DNA of 64,000 nucleotides from positions 1-64,000 of the forward strand of contig NZ_JBGCCU010000035.1 in NCBI RefSeq assembly GCF_041261445.1. Reading direction: 5' to 3'. The translations under genes and the position numbers were made by a program. Of this stretch, positions 49,259-58,711 are shown piece by piece. The DNA comes from Catenulispora sp. EB89. Lineage in GTDB: Bacteria > Actinomycetota > Actinomycetes > Streptomycetales > Catenulisporaceae. The notes under the pieces are model-generated. The model searched no databases. It had not been told where the DNA came from and saw nothing but the letters and a program-made list of their open reading frames with translations. Within the stretch, counting starts at the first letter, position 1. Each line of letters opens with the position of its first letter.

Positions 49259-50272
49259 TCAGCTGGATTCGCGCACGATGAGCCGGGTCGGCAGGATCAG
49301 CGGGCTGGGCTGCGCGCCGTCGATCACCGCGAGCAGCATCCGCGCCATCTCGCGGCCCCAGGCCTGGATCGACTGGTGCACCGTGGTCAGCGGGGGAGCG
49401 GTGTGCCGGGCGGCGAGGTAGTCGTCGAATCCGGTGACGGCGACGTCGTCGGGGACCCGGCGGCCGGCGGTGGTCAGCGTTCGCAGGGCGCTGATGGCCA
49501 TGGTGTCGTTGCCCGCGACCACGGCGTCGAGGTCCGGGTGGAGGTTCAGCAGGGCCTGCATGGCCTGCGTTCCGCTGGCCTCCGTGTAGTCGCCGTGCGC
49601 GACCCGGCTGGAGTCCAGGCCCGCGACCGCCATCGCGTCCAGGTAGCCGCGGTGTCGGGCCAGCCCGGCGTCGCTGTCGAGCGGGCCGGTGATGGCGGCG
49701 ATGCGGGTGCGTCCCCGGGCGATGAGGTGTTCGGTGGCCGCGCGGGCGCCGCCGCGGTTGTCGGAGTCGACGTAGAAGCGCGGTTCGACGTTCAGGGGGC
49801 GGCCGCCGAAGACGACCGGGGTGTCGGCCTGTTCGGCGAGCGCGGCGAGCGGGTCGTCGCCGTGCCGGCCCATCAGCATGACGCCGGCGGCGCTGTGGGT
49901 CTGCAGTACGTCCTGGAGTTTGGAGCGGCTGCGGGGGGAGTTGACCAGGACCAGCATGAGCTCCAGGCCGGTCTCCTCCAGGACCGTGGTGACCCCGGCG
50001 ATCGCCTGGCTGTAGAAGGGGGTGTCCTGGCCGAGTGCGGAGTCGTCGTCGGTGATCGCCAGGACCACCGCGCCGGCCTGCCGGGTGGCCAGCGCCCGGG
50101 CCGTCGCGTTCGGGACGTATCCCAGTTCCCTGATGGCCTTCTGGACCGCGTCGCGCTTGGCCTTGCTGACGTGCGGGGCGTTGTTCAGCACCCTTGAGGC
50201 GGCGGTGCGCGAGACGCCGGCCCGCTCGGCGACCTCGTCGAGGGTGGGTTGACGGCGTGGGGCCTCGGGCAT
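49259..50272 (-). CDS. LacI-family repressor, CebR-like
   Basis: The 337-residue protein has a LacI HTH and hinge (PTLDEVAERAGVSRTAASRV, then LNNAPHVSKAKRDAVQKAIR, ELGYVPNATARALA) and a periplasmic-binding-protein-like sugar domain ending TTVHQSIQAWGREMARM. It is divergent from the GH12 cellulase gene, and three operator-like palindromes with the AAGCGCT centre lie in the 322-bp gap. CebR-type LacI proteins bind TGGGAGCGCTCCCA and release it on cello-oligosaccharides. Control of the cellulase and of its own gene is therefore likely. Confidence 0.9.
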   Translation of the reverse strand: MPEAPRRQPTLDEVAERAGVSRTAASRVLNNAPHVSKAKRDAVQKAIRELGYVPNATARALATRQAGAVVLAITDDDSALGQDTPFYSQAIAGVTTVLEETGLELMLVLVNSPRSRSKLQDVLQTHSAAGVMLMGRHGDDPLAALAEQADTPVVFGGRPLNVEPRFYVDSDNRGGARAATEHLIARGRTRIAAITGPLDSDAGLARHRGYLDAMAVAGLDSSRVAHGDYTEASGTQAMQALLNLHPDLDAVVAGNDTMAISALRTLTTAGRRVPDDVAVTGFDDYLAARHTAPPLTTVHQSIQAWGREMARMLLAVIDGAQPSPLILPTRLIVRESS

Positions 50273-50358
50273 GGCGCGTCTGCCTTTCGGGCGGTCGGGT
50301 GCGCGGCTCGGCCCGCCGGTGTCGGCGGCGGATCGGCCGGCTTGGGCTCCCACGGCAC

Positions 50359-50372
50359 TGGAAGCGCTCCCA
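50359..50372. promoter_or_regulatory. LacI operator 1 (CebR-like)
   Basis: TGGAAGCGCTCCCA differs from the CebR consensus TGGGAGCGCTCCCA at one position. It lies 87 bp upstream of the lacI-type gene start and probably serves autoregulation. Confidence 0.7.
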
Positions 50373-50468
50373 TCATTTCACGAGGGCGCCCCACCGCTCC
50401 TGTTGCCGTCGGGTAACAGAATCCTTGCAAAGCCCCTTCCCTGTCACGCATCGGATCGCTACTCTCAC

Positions 50469-50482
50469 CGGAAGCGCTTCCA
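50469..50482. promoter_or_regulatory. LacI operator 2, at the cellulase promoter
   Basis: CGGAAGCGCTTCCA contains the perfect palindrome GGAAGCGCTTCC. It begins just after a possible -10 hexamer TACTCT (50460-50465), so a bound repressor would cover the transcription start of the cellulase gene. Confidence 0.7.
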
Positions 50483-50545
50483 ATTTCACGGCGAGTGTGA
50501 CATCGACTGGGGATTCCAGCCCCAGCTTGATCGCTCGGCCGATAC

Positions 50546-50559
50546 CGGAAGCGCTGGCA
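50546..50559. promoter_or_regulatory. LacI operator 3, in the cellulase leader
   Basis: CGGAAGCGCTGGCA keeps the left half and centre of the operator, with two changes in the right half. It lies 77 bp after operator 2, in the untranslated leader, 36 bp before the cellulase ATG. It may support looping or roadblock repression. Confidence 0.55.
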
Positions 50560-50594
50560 GATGCACCTCTCCGACGCAACGGAAGGTCTCGTCC

Positions 50595-51806
50595 ATGGCT
50601 CAGTTCCGACAATCTCCGATCGTCCGCAGATGGCGCGGCTTGCTGCTCGCGCTCGCGGTGGCGGCCGCGGGGACGTTCACCGCCTCCGCCGCCCACGCGG
50701 ACACCACGATCTGCGGCAAGTACGACAGCACCGCGGTCTCCGGCGGCCAGTACATCGTGCAGAACAACGAATGGGGCGACACGATCCAGCAGTGCCTGGA
50801 CGTGACGAACGACGGGTTCTCCGTCACCACCGGCGACCACAACGTCGGCACCGGCGGCGCGCCCGCGGCGTACCCGTCGATCTATGCGGGCTGCCACTAC
50901 GGCAACTGCTCGACCGGCAGCGGTCTGCCGTTGCAGGTCTCGGCCTTCGGCAACCCGCAGTCCAGCGTCGATTTCGCCACCGCCGCCGGCCAGTGGGACG
51001 CCTCCTACGACATCTGGTTCGACACCCAGCCCAACCCCTCCGGGCAGAACGACGGCGAGGAGCTGATGATCTGGGCGAACCATTCCGGCGCGCCCCGCCC
51101 CGCGGGTTCGCAGATCGGCACCGCGACGATCGAGGGCGCGACGTGGGACGTGTGGGAGTCCCGGATGAACAACGGCGGGATCGGCTGGAACGACGTGTCC
51201 TACGTCCGTGAGAATCCGACCACCGCGATCACCGTGAACATCAAGGACTTCACGAACGACTCGCTCAGCCGCGGCTACATGAGCAGCGCCTGGTACCTGA
51301 CCAGCGTCCAGTTCGGCTTCGAGCCCTGGCAGGGCGGCCCGGGGCTCGGCGTGAACTCCTTCTCCTTCACCACCAACGGCTCCGGCGGTGGCGGGGGAGG
51401 CGGCGGTGGCGGCGGCGAGATCGTCGGCCAGGGCAGCGGCCGCTGTCTGGACATCCAGAACCTCGGCACCGCCGATGGCACCCCGGTGCAGCTGTGGGAC
51501 TGCGGCGGCGCCTGGAACCAGCTGTGGTCGAACACCGGCGGCCGGTTCGTCAACCCGCAGTCCGGCAAGTGTCTGGACGTGGCGGGCGCCGGTACCGCCG
51601 ACGGGACGCAGGTCCGGCTGTGGACGTGCAACGGCACCGCGGCTCAGCAGTGGCAGGTCAACGGCAACGGCACCATCACCAACCCCAACTCGGGCAAGTG
51701 CCTGGACGCGGCGGGCCAGGGCACCGGCAACGGCACCCTGCTCCAGATCTGGGACTGCTACGGCGGCGGGGGGACCCAGGCCAACCAGGTCTGGTCGCTT
51801 CACTGA
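50595..51806 (+). CDS. Secreted GH12 endoglucanase with ricin-type lectin domain
   Basis: The 403-residue protein has a Sec signal ending ASAAHA and a GH12 jelly-roll domain (residues 37-245). Its nucleophile Glu lies in NDGEELMIWANH and the acid/base Glu in VQFGFEPWQGG. A poly-Gly linker leads to a ricin B-type beta-trefoil with three repeats (GRCLDIQNLG, GKCLDVAGAG, GKCLDAAGQG), each with a QxW-like end. GH12 enzymes cleave beta-1,4-glucans with retention, and the trefoil binds polysaccharide. GGAAGG precedes the ATG. The divergent LacI protein and three operators point to cellobiose-type induction. A strong hairpin follows. Confidence 0.92.
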   Translation: MAQFRQSPIVRRWRGLLLALAVAAAGTFTASAAHADTTICGKYDSTAVSGGQYIVQNNEWGDTIQQCLDVTNDGFSVTTGDHNVGTGGAPAAYPSIYAGCHYGNCSTGSGLPLQVSAFGNPQSSVDFATAAGQWDASYDIWFDTQPNPSGQNDGEELMIWANHSGAPRPAGSQIGTATIEGATWDVWESRMNNGGIGWNDVSYVRENPTTAITVNIKDFTNDSLSRGYMSSAWYLTSVQFGFEPWQGGPGLGVNSFSFTTNGSGGGGGGGGGGGEIVGQGSGRCLDIQNLGTADGTPVQLWDCGGAWNQLWSNTGGRFVNPQSGKCLDVAGAGTADGTQVRLWTCNGTAAQQWQVNGNGTITNPNSGKCLDAAGQGTGNGTLLQIWDCYGGGGTQANQVWSLH

Positions 51807-51840
51807 GTGGTTACTGAGCCCTGCGGTCAGACAGGGCACT

Positions 51841-51884
51841 GCGACGCCGGGTCCCCACGATTGGCGGGTGGGGCCCGGCGTCGC
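51841..51884 (+). terminator. Terminator hairpin after the GH12 gene
   Basis: A GC-rich stem of about 17 bp (GCGACGCCGGG...CCCAC against GTGGG...CCCGGCGTCGC, one bulge) with a short loop begins 35 nt after the cellulase stop. No U-tract follows. The rest of the 299-bp gap up to 52106 shows no gene and should hold the promoter of the next gene. Confidence 0.7.
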
Positions 51885-52105
51885 GGACGTGTGGATCAAT
51901 ATTCTGCGTTCAACTGCGCACTCGACAGTTGCCCGATCCAGTACCCCAAACCGCAGGTAGCGGTGTTGTCGCGGGGCGGGAACGGTTCACCCTACCGGCG
52001 TGGTCTGGATACCGGGCCGAGGTTCGCCGACGATGGCTCGGCCCGCGTCGTCCTGCGGCTCCCGCGTTGCTCACCGCAACCCCACGTCAAGGATTGGACC
52101 GTGTC

Positions 52106-53698
<1,593 letters not shown>

Positions 53699-53772
53699 CC
53701 GCCGACCGCTGACCGCTGAGCGCCTTTGGCGGCGCGTGGTGCGTGGCGAGTAGTGAGTAGCACGTAGCGAGT

Positions 53773-53813
53773 GAGGAAGGGCGACCGCGGTGGTGCCGCG
53801 GTCGCCCTTCCTC
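53773..53813. terminator. Bidirectional terminator hairpin
   Basis: A perfect 18-bp inverted repeat (GAGGAAGGGCGACCGCGG and its complement) with a 5-nt loop TGGTG lies between the convergent DUF1906 gene and the secreted-protein gene. It is 75 nt and 15 nt from their stops and can end transcription from both sides. Confidence 0.9.
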
Positions 53814-53827
53814 GCGATGAACTTCGT

Positions 53828-54757
53828 TCAGCAGGCGGTGTCCGGGTCGTACGTCGCCGGCAGGCTCTGCACGAACTCGGGCGCGCCCGCGGCGAACCAG
53901 TACTTGCTCGCGTTGGCGACGTCACAGTACGTCGGCGCCGGGTAGTCGTAGCCGGCGATCCAGATCGGTCCGCCCAGCGGCAGGCCGCCGGTGATGGCGC
54001 CCCACTGCTTCTGCGTGGAGTAGACGCCCACGTCCTTGCCCTGCTGCCGGAGCGCGAGCTCGGCGGCCAGCACGACGGTGGAGTTCAGGCTCTGGTCGCA
54101 GACCCAGAAGTTCGGGGTGTAGCACTGGGCGCCGGGCGGGTTGATGCTCGAGGCCTGCGGCAGCTCGATGTCCAGCCACCACTTGGTGCTGGTCGCGCCG
54201 CCCGCGGTGGCGTTCTGCACCGCGGAGTACGCGGCGTTGTAGCCCCAGTTGAACGACTGGCAGTAGTACTCGGTGGCGGTGCAGTCGCCGGCCGGGCCGT
54301 GGTAGGCGTACTGCAGCACGTGCGGCGAGGTGAAGCCGATCGGCGAGTCGAGCACCATGTACTGGGCATGGGTGTTCGCGGTCGCCGCCCAGGCCGCCTC
54401 CTGCTGCAGGCACGGGTTCTGGCTGAAGGGGTGCCCGCCGTCCGCGCCCACGATGGCGATGGACGACGCCGGCGGCATCGCACCGCCGCACTCGGGCCAG
54501 GAGATGTCGTACCCGGTCGCACCGGTGTCCTTCTGGGCGGCGAAGGCCGTGTGCTTCGCGGCCGAGCTCGGTACGTACGCGACGCTTCCGTCCAGGCTGG
54601 ACGCGGGCAGGCCGCCGATGCTGTCCGAGGGCGTCGTCGTGATGACGGTCGTGGTGGTCGTCGGTGGCGCGGGTGACGTGGCCGCGCCGGCGGCCGGCGC
54701 GACGGCCAGGACGCAGGCGGCGGCCACGCCGAGGGAGATCAGGGATTTCAAGGGCAT
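53828..54757 (-). CDS. Secreted protein, DUF1906/GH25-like, 309 residues
   Basis: A Sec signal (KSLISLGVAAACVLAVAPAA ... GAA) and a Thr-rich stretch (residues 25-50) precede a domain starting TGYDISWPECGGAMP, with AIVGADGGHPFSQNPCL, WWLDIELPQASS and a WIAGYDYPAP ending. The order GYDISWP / D-G / LDIE / AGYD is that of a TIM-barrel lysozyme-like (GH25-like) fold, and the acidic residues in WWLDIELP would be the catalytic pair. Eight or so Cys residues suggest disulfides. GGAG precedes the ATG. It is probably a wall-acting exoprotein; activity is inferred. Confidence 0.75.
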   Translation of the reverse strand: MPLKSLISLGVAAACVLAVAPAAGAATSPAPPTTTTTVITTTPSDSIGGLPASSLDGSVAYVPSSAAKHTAFAAQKDTGATGYDISWPECGGAMPPASSIAIVGADGGHPFSQNPCLQQEAAWAATANTHAQYMVLDSPIGFTSPHVLQYAYHGPAGDCTATEYYCQSFNWGYNAAYSAVQNATAGGATSTKWWLDIELPQASSINPPGAQCYTPNFWVCDQSLNSTVVLAAELALRQQGKDVGVYSTQKQWGAITGGLPLGGPIWIAGYDYPAPTYCDVANASKYWFAAGAPEFVQSLPATYDPDTAC

Positions 54758-54893
54758 GCGATATCTCCATGTACTGATATGTGCGATTCGCCGAATATCG
54801 GCACCGTCGTATTACAGAGGCCTCAGATAAGGCATCGTATATAAGGACGAGCGGAAGGCCTTGGCGGTTGCCGGGTTCAGCTGACCGGCGAGT

Positions 54894-56069
54894 TCACCCG
54901 ACCGCCGTAGCGAACTCCGCCATTGTGAACTGTCCGGCGTAAATGCCATAGAACATGCTGATCAGCTCCGGACGGTGCTCGATCGCGCGAAGCAGCGGCA
55001 GCAGCGCGCCGGAGTTGCCGCCCATCGCGAACGTGAGAGTCGTCTCGAACGCTGCGCTGGTCGCCCGGTTCCGGTCGGCGGCGTGGGCCGCGGTCGCCGC
55101 GTCGACGGCTTGCGGGCCGGCGGCGAGGGCGGTGGGCAGGCGGTCGGCCAGCGACTGCGCCTGGGCGAACGCGTCGCCGATGCCTTGCGCGGTCACCGGG
55201 TCCTTCGCCGTCGCGGCGTCGCCGACGAGCGCCCAGCCGGGGCCGGCTGACTCGCGGATGTAGTTGCCCAGGTCGCCGGAACCGGTGATGGAACCGGTGT
55301 GGGTGGCGTCGGTGAGCTGTTCGGCGACGGCCGGGGCGGTGGTGCCGACCGCGGCCAGGAAGTGCCGGTCGAGGTCCTGTTTCACCTCGGCGAAGCGTGC
55401 GTGCGGCCAGCCGACCAGGACGAGGTGGTGCTCGTCGTGCGTGGGGTAGGCCAGCACCGCCTGGCCGCCGCCGATGAAGATCTGGGTGCCCACGTTCGGC
55501 AGGCCGTGCCAGTAGCCGTAGAACTGGCAGCCGAAGGTGCCGACGTCGCGGACCGTCTTCGCCTCGACCTGGCGGGCCACCGCCGAGTGCCGGCCGTCCG
55601 CACCGATGATCAGTGCGGCCCGCTCCGTGAAGGCACCGCCACGTCCACCGAACGCGGCGCCGACCGCTCGGCCGTCCTCCCAGACCACGCGCTGGAACGA
55701 AACACCCTCCCGCAGCTCGGCACCCGCCGCCACGGCCGCCTCGACCAGCAGCGCGTCGAGCACGGTCCGGCGCGGCGCCAGCGACACCGCGGCCCCGTCG
55801 CACGGATACGGCGCCGCGCGCAGGACGAGGTCGTCGGCCGCCTGGAAGCTGATGGTGTCGATCGGCGGGCAGCCGGTGGCCAGCAACGGATCCAGCAGGC
55901 CCCAGGCCCGCAGCCGCGCGACCCCCGTCGGATGCAGCAGGTGCGTCGAGATCGTGTCGCTGGGGAACGCGGTCCGGTCCGTGAGCAGGACTCTGACACC
56001 CTGCCGCGCCAGCAGCAGCGCCGTGGCGGCCCCGGCGCAGCGTGCGCCGACGACGATGACGTCGTACAT
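54894..56069 (-). CDS. FAD-dependent monooxygenase / geranylgeranyl reductase-like oxidoreductase
   Basis: The 391-residue flavoprotein starts MYDVIVVGARCAGAATALLL (dinucleotide-binding motif in the GxRCAG variant), has LIIGADGRHSAVARQV (DG motif) and GDAATAKDPVTAQGIGDAFA (second FAD motif). This is the p-hydroxybenzoate hydroxylase class; the GARCAG and CQFYGYW features are often seen in actinobacterial monooxygenases of unknown substrate. ATG 56069 was chosen over an upstream ATG because the N-terminus then begins at the flavin motif. The neighbours do not define a pathway. Confidence 0.85.
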   Translation of the reverse strand: MYDVIVVGARCAGAATALLLARQGVRVLLTDRTAFPSDTISTHLLHPTGVARLRAWGLLDPLLATGCPPIDTISFQAADDLVLRAAPYPCDGAAVSLAPRRTVLDALLVEAAVAAGAELREGVSFQRVVWEDGRAVGAAFGGRGGAFTERAALIIGADGRHSAVARQVEAKTVRDVGTFGCQFYGYWHGLPNVGTQIFIGGGQAVLAYPTHDEHHLVLVGWPHARFAEVKQDLDRHFLAAVGTTAPAVAEQLTDATHTGSITGSGDLGNYIRESAGPGWALVGDAATAKDPVTAQGIGDAFAQAQSLADRLPTALAAGPQAVDAATAAHAADRNRATSAAFETTLTFAMGGNSGALLPLLRAIEHRPELISMFYGIYAGQFTMAEFATAVG

Positions 56070-56159
56070 GCTCAGGTTCCGGACGACTCGGCGCGGAATG
56101 TCACAGGGGAACCATAGCGCCACGCGCCTAGGCTCACCGCGCCCCGGCCACCATGCGTG

Positions 56160-56927
56160 TCAGGCCACTGTCAGAATGCGCGGCCCGTCGTCGGTGACGG
56201 CGATGGTGTGCTCGACGTGCGCCGCGCGGCTGCCATCGGTGGTCAGCAGCGTCCAGCCGTCGGCGGCGGTGCGGTACTTGTCGCGGCCGCCGGCGATGAG
56301 CATCGGCTCGATGGCGAACGTCATGCCGTGCCGCAGTCGCAGACCCCTGCCGGGCCGGCCCTCGTTCGGGACGCCGGGATCCTCGTGCATGTGCCGGCCG
56401 ATGCCGTGGCCGCCGAAGTCCTCCATGATCCCGTAGCCGGCGGCCCGGGCGATGCTGCCGATGGCGTGGGAGATGTCGCCGATCCGGTTGCCGACCACGG
56501 CCGCCGCGATGCCGGCCGCCAGGGCCTGCTCCGCGGTGTCGATCAGGAGCGAGTCCGCCGGCTGCGGGGTGCCGACCACGAAGCTGATCGCGGCGTCCCC
56601 GGCCTAGCCGTCCAGGACCGCGCCGCAGTCGACGCCGAGCAGGTCGCCGTCGCGCAGCCGGTAGTCGTCGGGGATGCCGTGCACGATGGCGTCGTTCACC
56701 GAGGTGCAGATCACCGCCGGGAACGGCGTCGCGGCGAAGGACGGACGGTAGTTCAGGAACGGCGAGCCCGCCCCGGCCTCGCGCAGCACGGCGCGCGCCG
56801 CCTCGTCCAGCTCGCGCAGGCTGACGCGCACGTCCGCGACCTGCCGCACCGTGTCGAGGATCGTGCCGACCACGCGCCCCGCCTCGCGCATGGCGTCCAA
56901 CTCCGCCGCCGTCTTCAACTCCACCAT
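56160..56927 (-). pseudogene. map: Type I methionine aminopeptidase interrupted by an in-frame TAG
   Basis: From ATG 56927 the frame reads as a complete 255-codon MetAP with all metal ligands: VHGIPDD (His), LLGVDCGAVLDG (Asp pair), FGGHGIGRHMHE (His), TFAIEPM (Glu) and HVEHTIAVT (Glu). The single defect is TAG at 56604-56606, where relatives have Trp (DGWAGDAA). One G-to-A change, TGG to TAG, explains it. There is no frameshift and the rest is well kept, so the mutation is recent or is a sequencing error. It is probably a secondary map copy, since MetAP is essential. An XRE gene is divergent with a palindromic operator between. Confidence 0.85.
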
Positions 56928-56974
56928 GATCCGTACCCTTCCGGTCGGCCCGCGGCGACCCGCGCTGGCCCAAT

Positions 56975-56994
56975 TACTATACCGGTATTAGTAT
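56975..56994. promoter_or_regulatory. Palindromic operator between map and XRE genes
   Basis: The perfect 10-bp palindrome ATACCGGTAT (56979-56988) lies inside a longer imperfect one with TACTA and TAGTA arms. It sits in an AT-rich island 8 bp before the XRE start and 48 bp before the map start. Autoregulation by the XRE protein is the natural reading. Confidence 0.6.
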
Positions 56995-57001
56995 CACGGT
57001 C

Positions 57002-57283
57002 ATGGTGCGCAACCCTCTGACCCGGTCCGAGCTCGAACGCGGTCGGCAGCTCGGCGTCCTGCTGCGGCACGCCCGCGGCGACCGCAGCATGACGGAGGTC
57101 GCGGCGGCCGCCGGGGTCTCCGCCGAGACACTTCGCAAGATCGAGACCGGCCGGGCGCCGACGCCCTCCTTCTTCACCATCGCCGCCGTCGCGGCGGTCC
57201 TCGGCCTGTCGCTGGACGAGCTGGCTCGGCCGGCCGCCGAGGACCAAGAGGGCGCGGGCACGTCCGCCGCTGTGGCTGCATAA
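57002..57283 (+). CDS. Small XRE-family regulator
   Basis: The 93-residue protein is essentially one XRE helix-turn-helix (LGVLLRHARGDRSMTEVAAA, then AGVSAETLRKIETGRAPTPS, FFTIAAVAAVLGLSLDEL) with a short Ala/Gly/Glu tail. The start lies almost directly after a palindrome, so its mRNA is close to leaderless. It is divergent from the broken methionine aminopeptidase gene and probably controls it and itself. Confidence 0.85.
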   Translation: MVRNPLTRSELERGRQLGVLLRHARGDRSMTEVAAAAGVSAETLRKIETGRAPTPSFFTIAAVAAVLGLSLDELARPAAEDQEGAGTSAAVAA

Positions 57284-57334
57284 CTTCCGTAGCCGCGCGA
57301 TCCCTGCGGCAGCGGTCAGACCGCGCCCGGCGGG

Positions 57335-57466
57335 ATGAGCGTCGCGACGCTCTCCGGATCAAGCCTGCTGTTGAACTGCGGCACCGAGGTGCTGATCGGC
57401 GAAGCGATCGTCGTCGGCGAGGCGCGTAAGTATCTCGCGGTCCTGATCGAGCCGGGCCCGGCCGCT
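57335..57466 (+). pseudogene. Possible fragment of an acyl-CoA ligase C-terminus
   Basis: A short frame reads EVLIGEAIVVGEARKYLAVL and then IEPG, resembling the C-terminal subdomain of long-chain acyl-CoA ligases (xxIxEAVVVGDGRxYLxALI). No start or catalytic part is present, and the frame then runs into the antisense of the M19 gene. It is a likely relic; the resemblance is short. Confidence 0.3.
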
Positions 57467-57472
57467 ACCGCC

Positions 57473-58711
57473 TCACCGCAGCGCCGTCGTCGGCCACAGC
57501 GGCTCGGTCGCCGCCTCCTCGGCCTCGCGCAGTACTCGCAGGACATTGCGACTGGTCAGCGCCTCCAGCTCGGTGCGGGACCAGCCGCGTGCGGCCAGTT
57601 CGCGCAGCAGCACCGGGTAGCCGGCCACGTCCGGGAGGTCGGTGGGCTGCCGGTCGACGCCGTCGTAGTCGCCGCCGAGGCCGATGTGCGCCAGGCCGGC
57701 GACCTCGCGGGCGTGCTCGACGTGGTCGGCGACCTGCGCCGCGGTGGCTTCCGGGCGCGGGTGGCGGTCGAGCCATTCCTGTAGCCGCGGGTCCGGCGGG
57801 GTGGCGAGGGTCTGCGCGTACTGCTCGGCGACCGATTTCGGGTCTTCGCCCGGGCGGGGTGTGCGGGGCCAGGTCCACGGATGCGCGGGCAGCCCGAGGC
57901 GTTCGCGCTCGGCGGCGAGGTCGGCGGTCCAGGCGGCGACGTCCGGGGAGATGAAGGGCGGCACGAAGGTGAGCTGGAGGACGCCGCCGTTGGCGCGCAG
58001 GCGCTCCAGCACGGTGTCGCTGACGTTGCGCGGGTGGTCGTTGACCGCTCGGGCGCTGGAGTGGCTGAAGATGACCGGGGCCGTGGAAGCGCCGAGCGCC
58101 GCGAGCTGGGTGCTCTCGGCGGTGTGCGAGAGGTCCACCAGGACACCGGTGCGGTTGAGCTCGGCGACGATCGCGAGCCCGGTGTCGTCCAGTCCGCCGA
58201 CGCCCGGCTCGTCGGTCGCCGAGTCGGCCCAGGCGGTGTTGTCGTTGTGGGTCAACGTGACGTAGCGGACGCCGAGCCGGGCGAAGGCGCGCAGCACGCC
58301 GGACGAACCGGCCAGGCTGTGGCCGCCCTCGATGCCGAGCAGCGAGGCGATGCGGCCGGTCGCGAAGGCGTCCTCCACATCGGCGGCGGTGTAGGCGATC
58401 CGCAGGTCGTCCGGATAGCGCGCGACGAGCCGGTAGACCGTGTCGATCTGCTCCAGGGTGGCCACCGCGGCCTCGGGCTCGGGCAGCGTCGAGGACACGT
58501 AGACCGACCAGAACTGTGCGCCCACGCCCCCGGAGCGCAGCCGCGGCAGGTCGGTGTGCAGATCCGCACGGCCCAGGTCCAGGCCCTCCACGCCGGAGCC
58601 GGAGCGCGCCCGCAGCGCGAGCGGCAGGTCGTTGTGGCCGTCGAAGACCGGGCTCGCGGCCAGGACCTCGTCCACCAGGGCGGCGGTGCCGCCGTCGGTG
58701 TCAGTGCTCAT
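57473..58711 (-). CDS. M19 family zinc dipeptidase (second copy)
   Basis: The 412-residue protein has VFDGHNDLPLALR (HxD), LLGIEGGHSL (bridging Glu), IFSHSSARAVNDHPRNVSD and GLGGDYDGVD, a complete set of M19 zinc ligands and motifs. It is more standard in length and motif spacing than the copy at 30135, so the two are paralogues rather than recent duplicates. ATG 58711 follows GAGG at 6 nt and overlaps the ABC ATPase gene by 11 nt; an upstream ATG at 58738 is possible. It is last in the second peptide-importer operon and would cleave dipeptides delivered by it. Confidence 0.88.
   Translation of the reverse strand: MSTDTDGGTAALVDEVLAASPVFDGHNDLPLALRARSGSGVEGLDLGRADLHTDLPRLRSGGVGAQFWSVYVSSTLPEPEAAVATLEQIDTVYRLVARYPDDLRIAYTAADVEDAFATGRIASLLGIEGGHSLAGSSGVLRAFARLGVRYVTLTHNDNTAWADSATDEPGVGGLDDTGLAIVAELNRTGVLVDLSHTAESTQLAALGASTAPVIFSHSSARAVNDHPRNVSDTVLERLRANGGVLQLTFVPPFISPDVAAWTADLAAERERLGLPAHPWTWPRTPRPGEDPKSVAEQYAQTLATPPDPRLQEWLDRHPRPEATAAQVADHVEHAREVAGLAHIGLGGDYDGVDRQPTDLPDVAGYPVLLRELAARGWSRTELEALTSRNVLRVLREAEEAATEPLWPTTALR

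Noticed and set aside
56604-56606. TAG recoded as an amino acid
   Set aside because: TAG ends several neighbouring genes normally, and no pyrrolysine or suppressor machinery is seen in the window.
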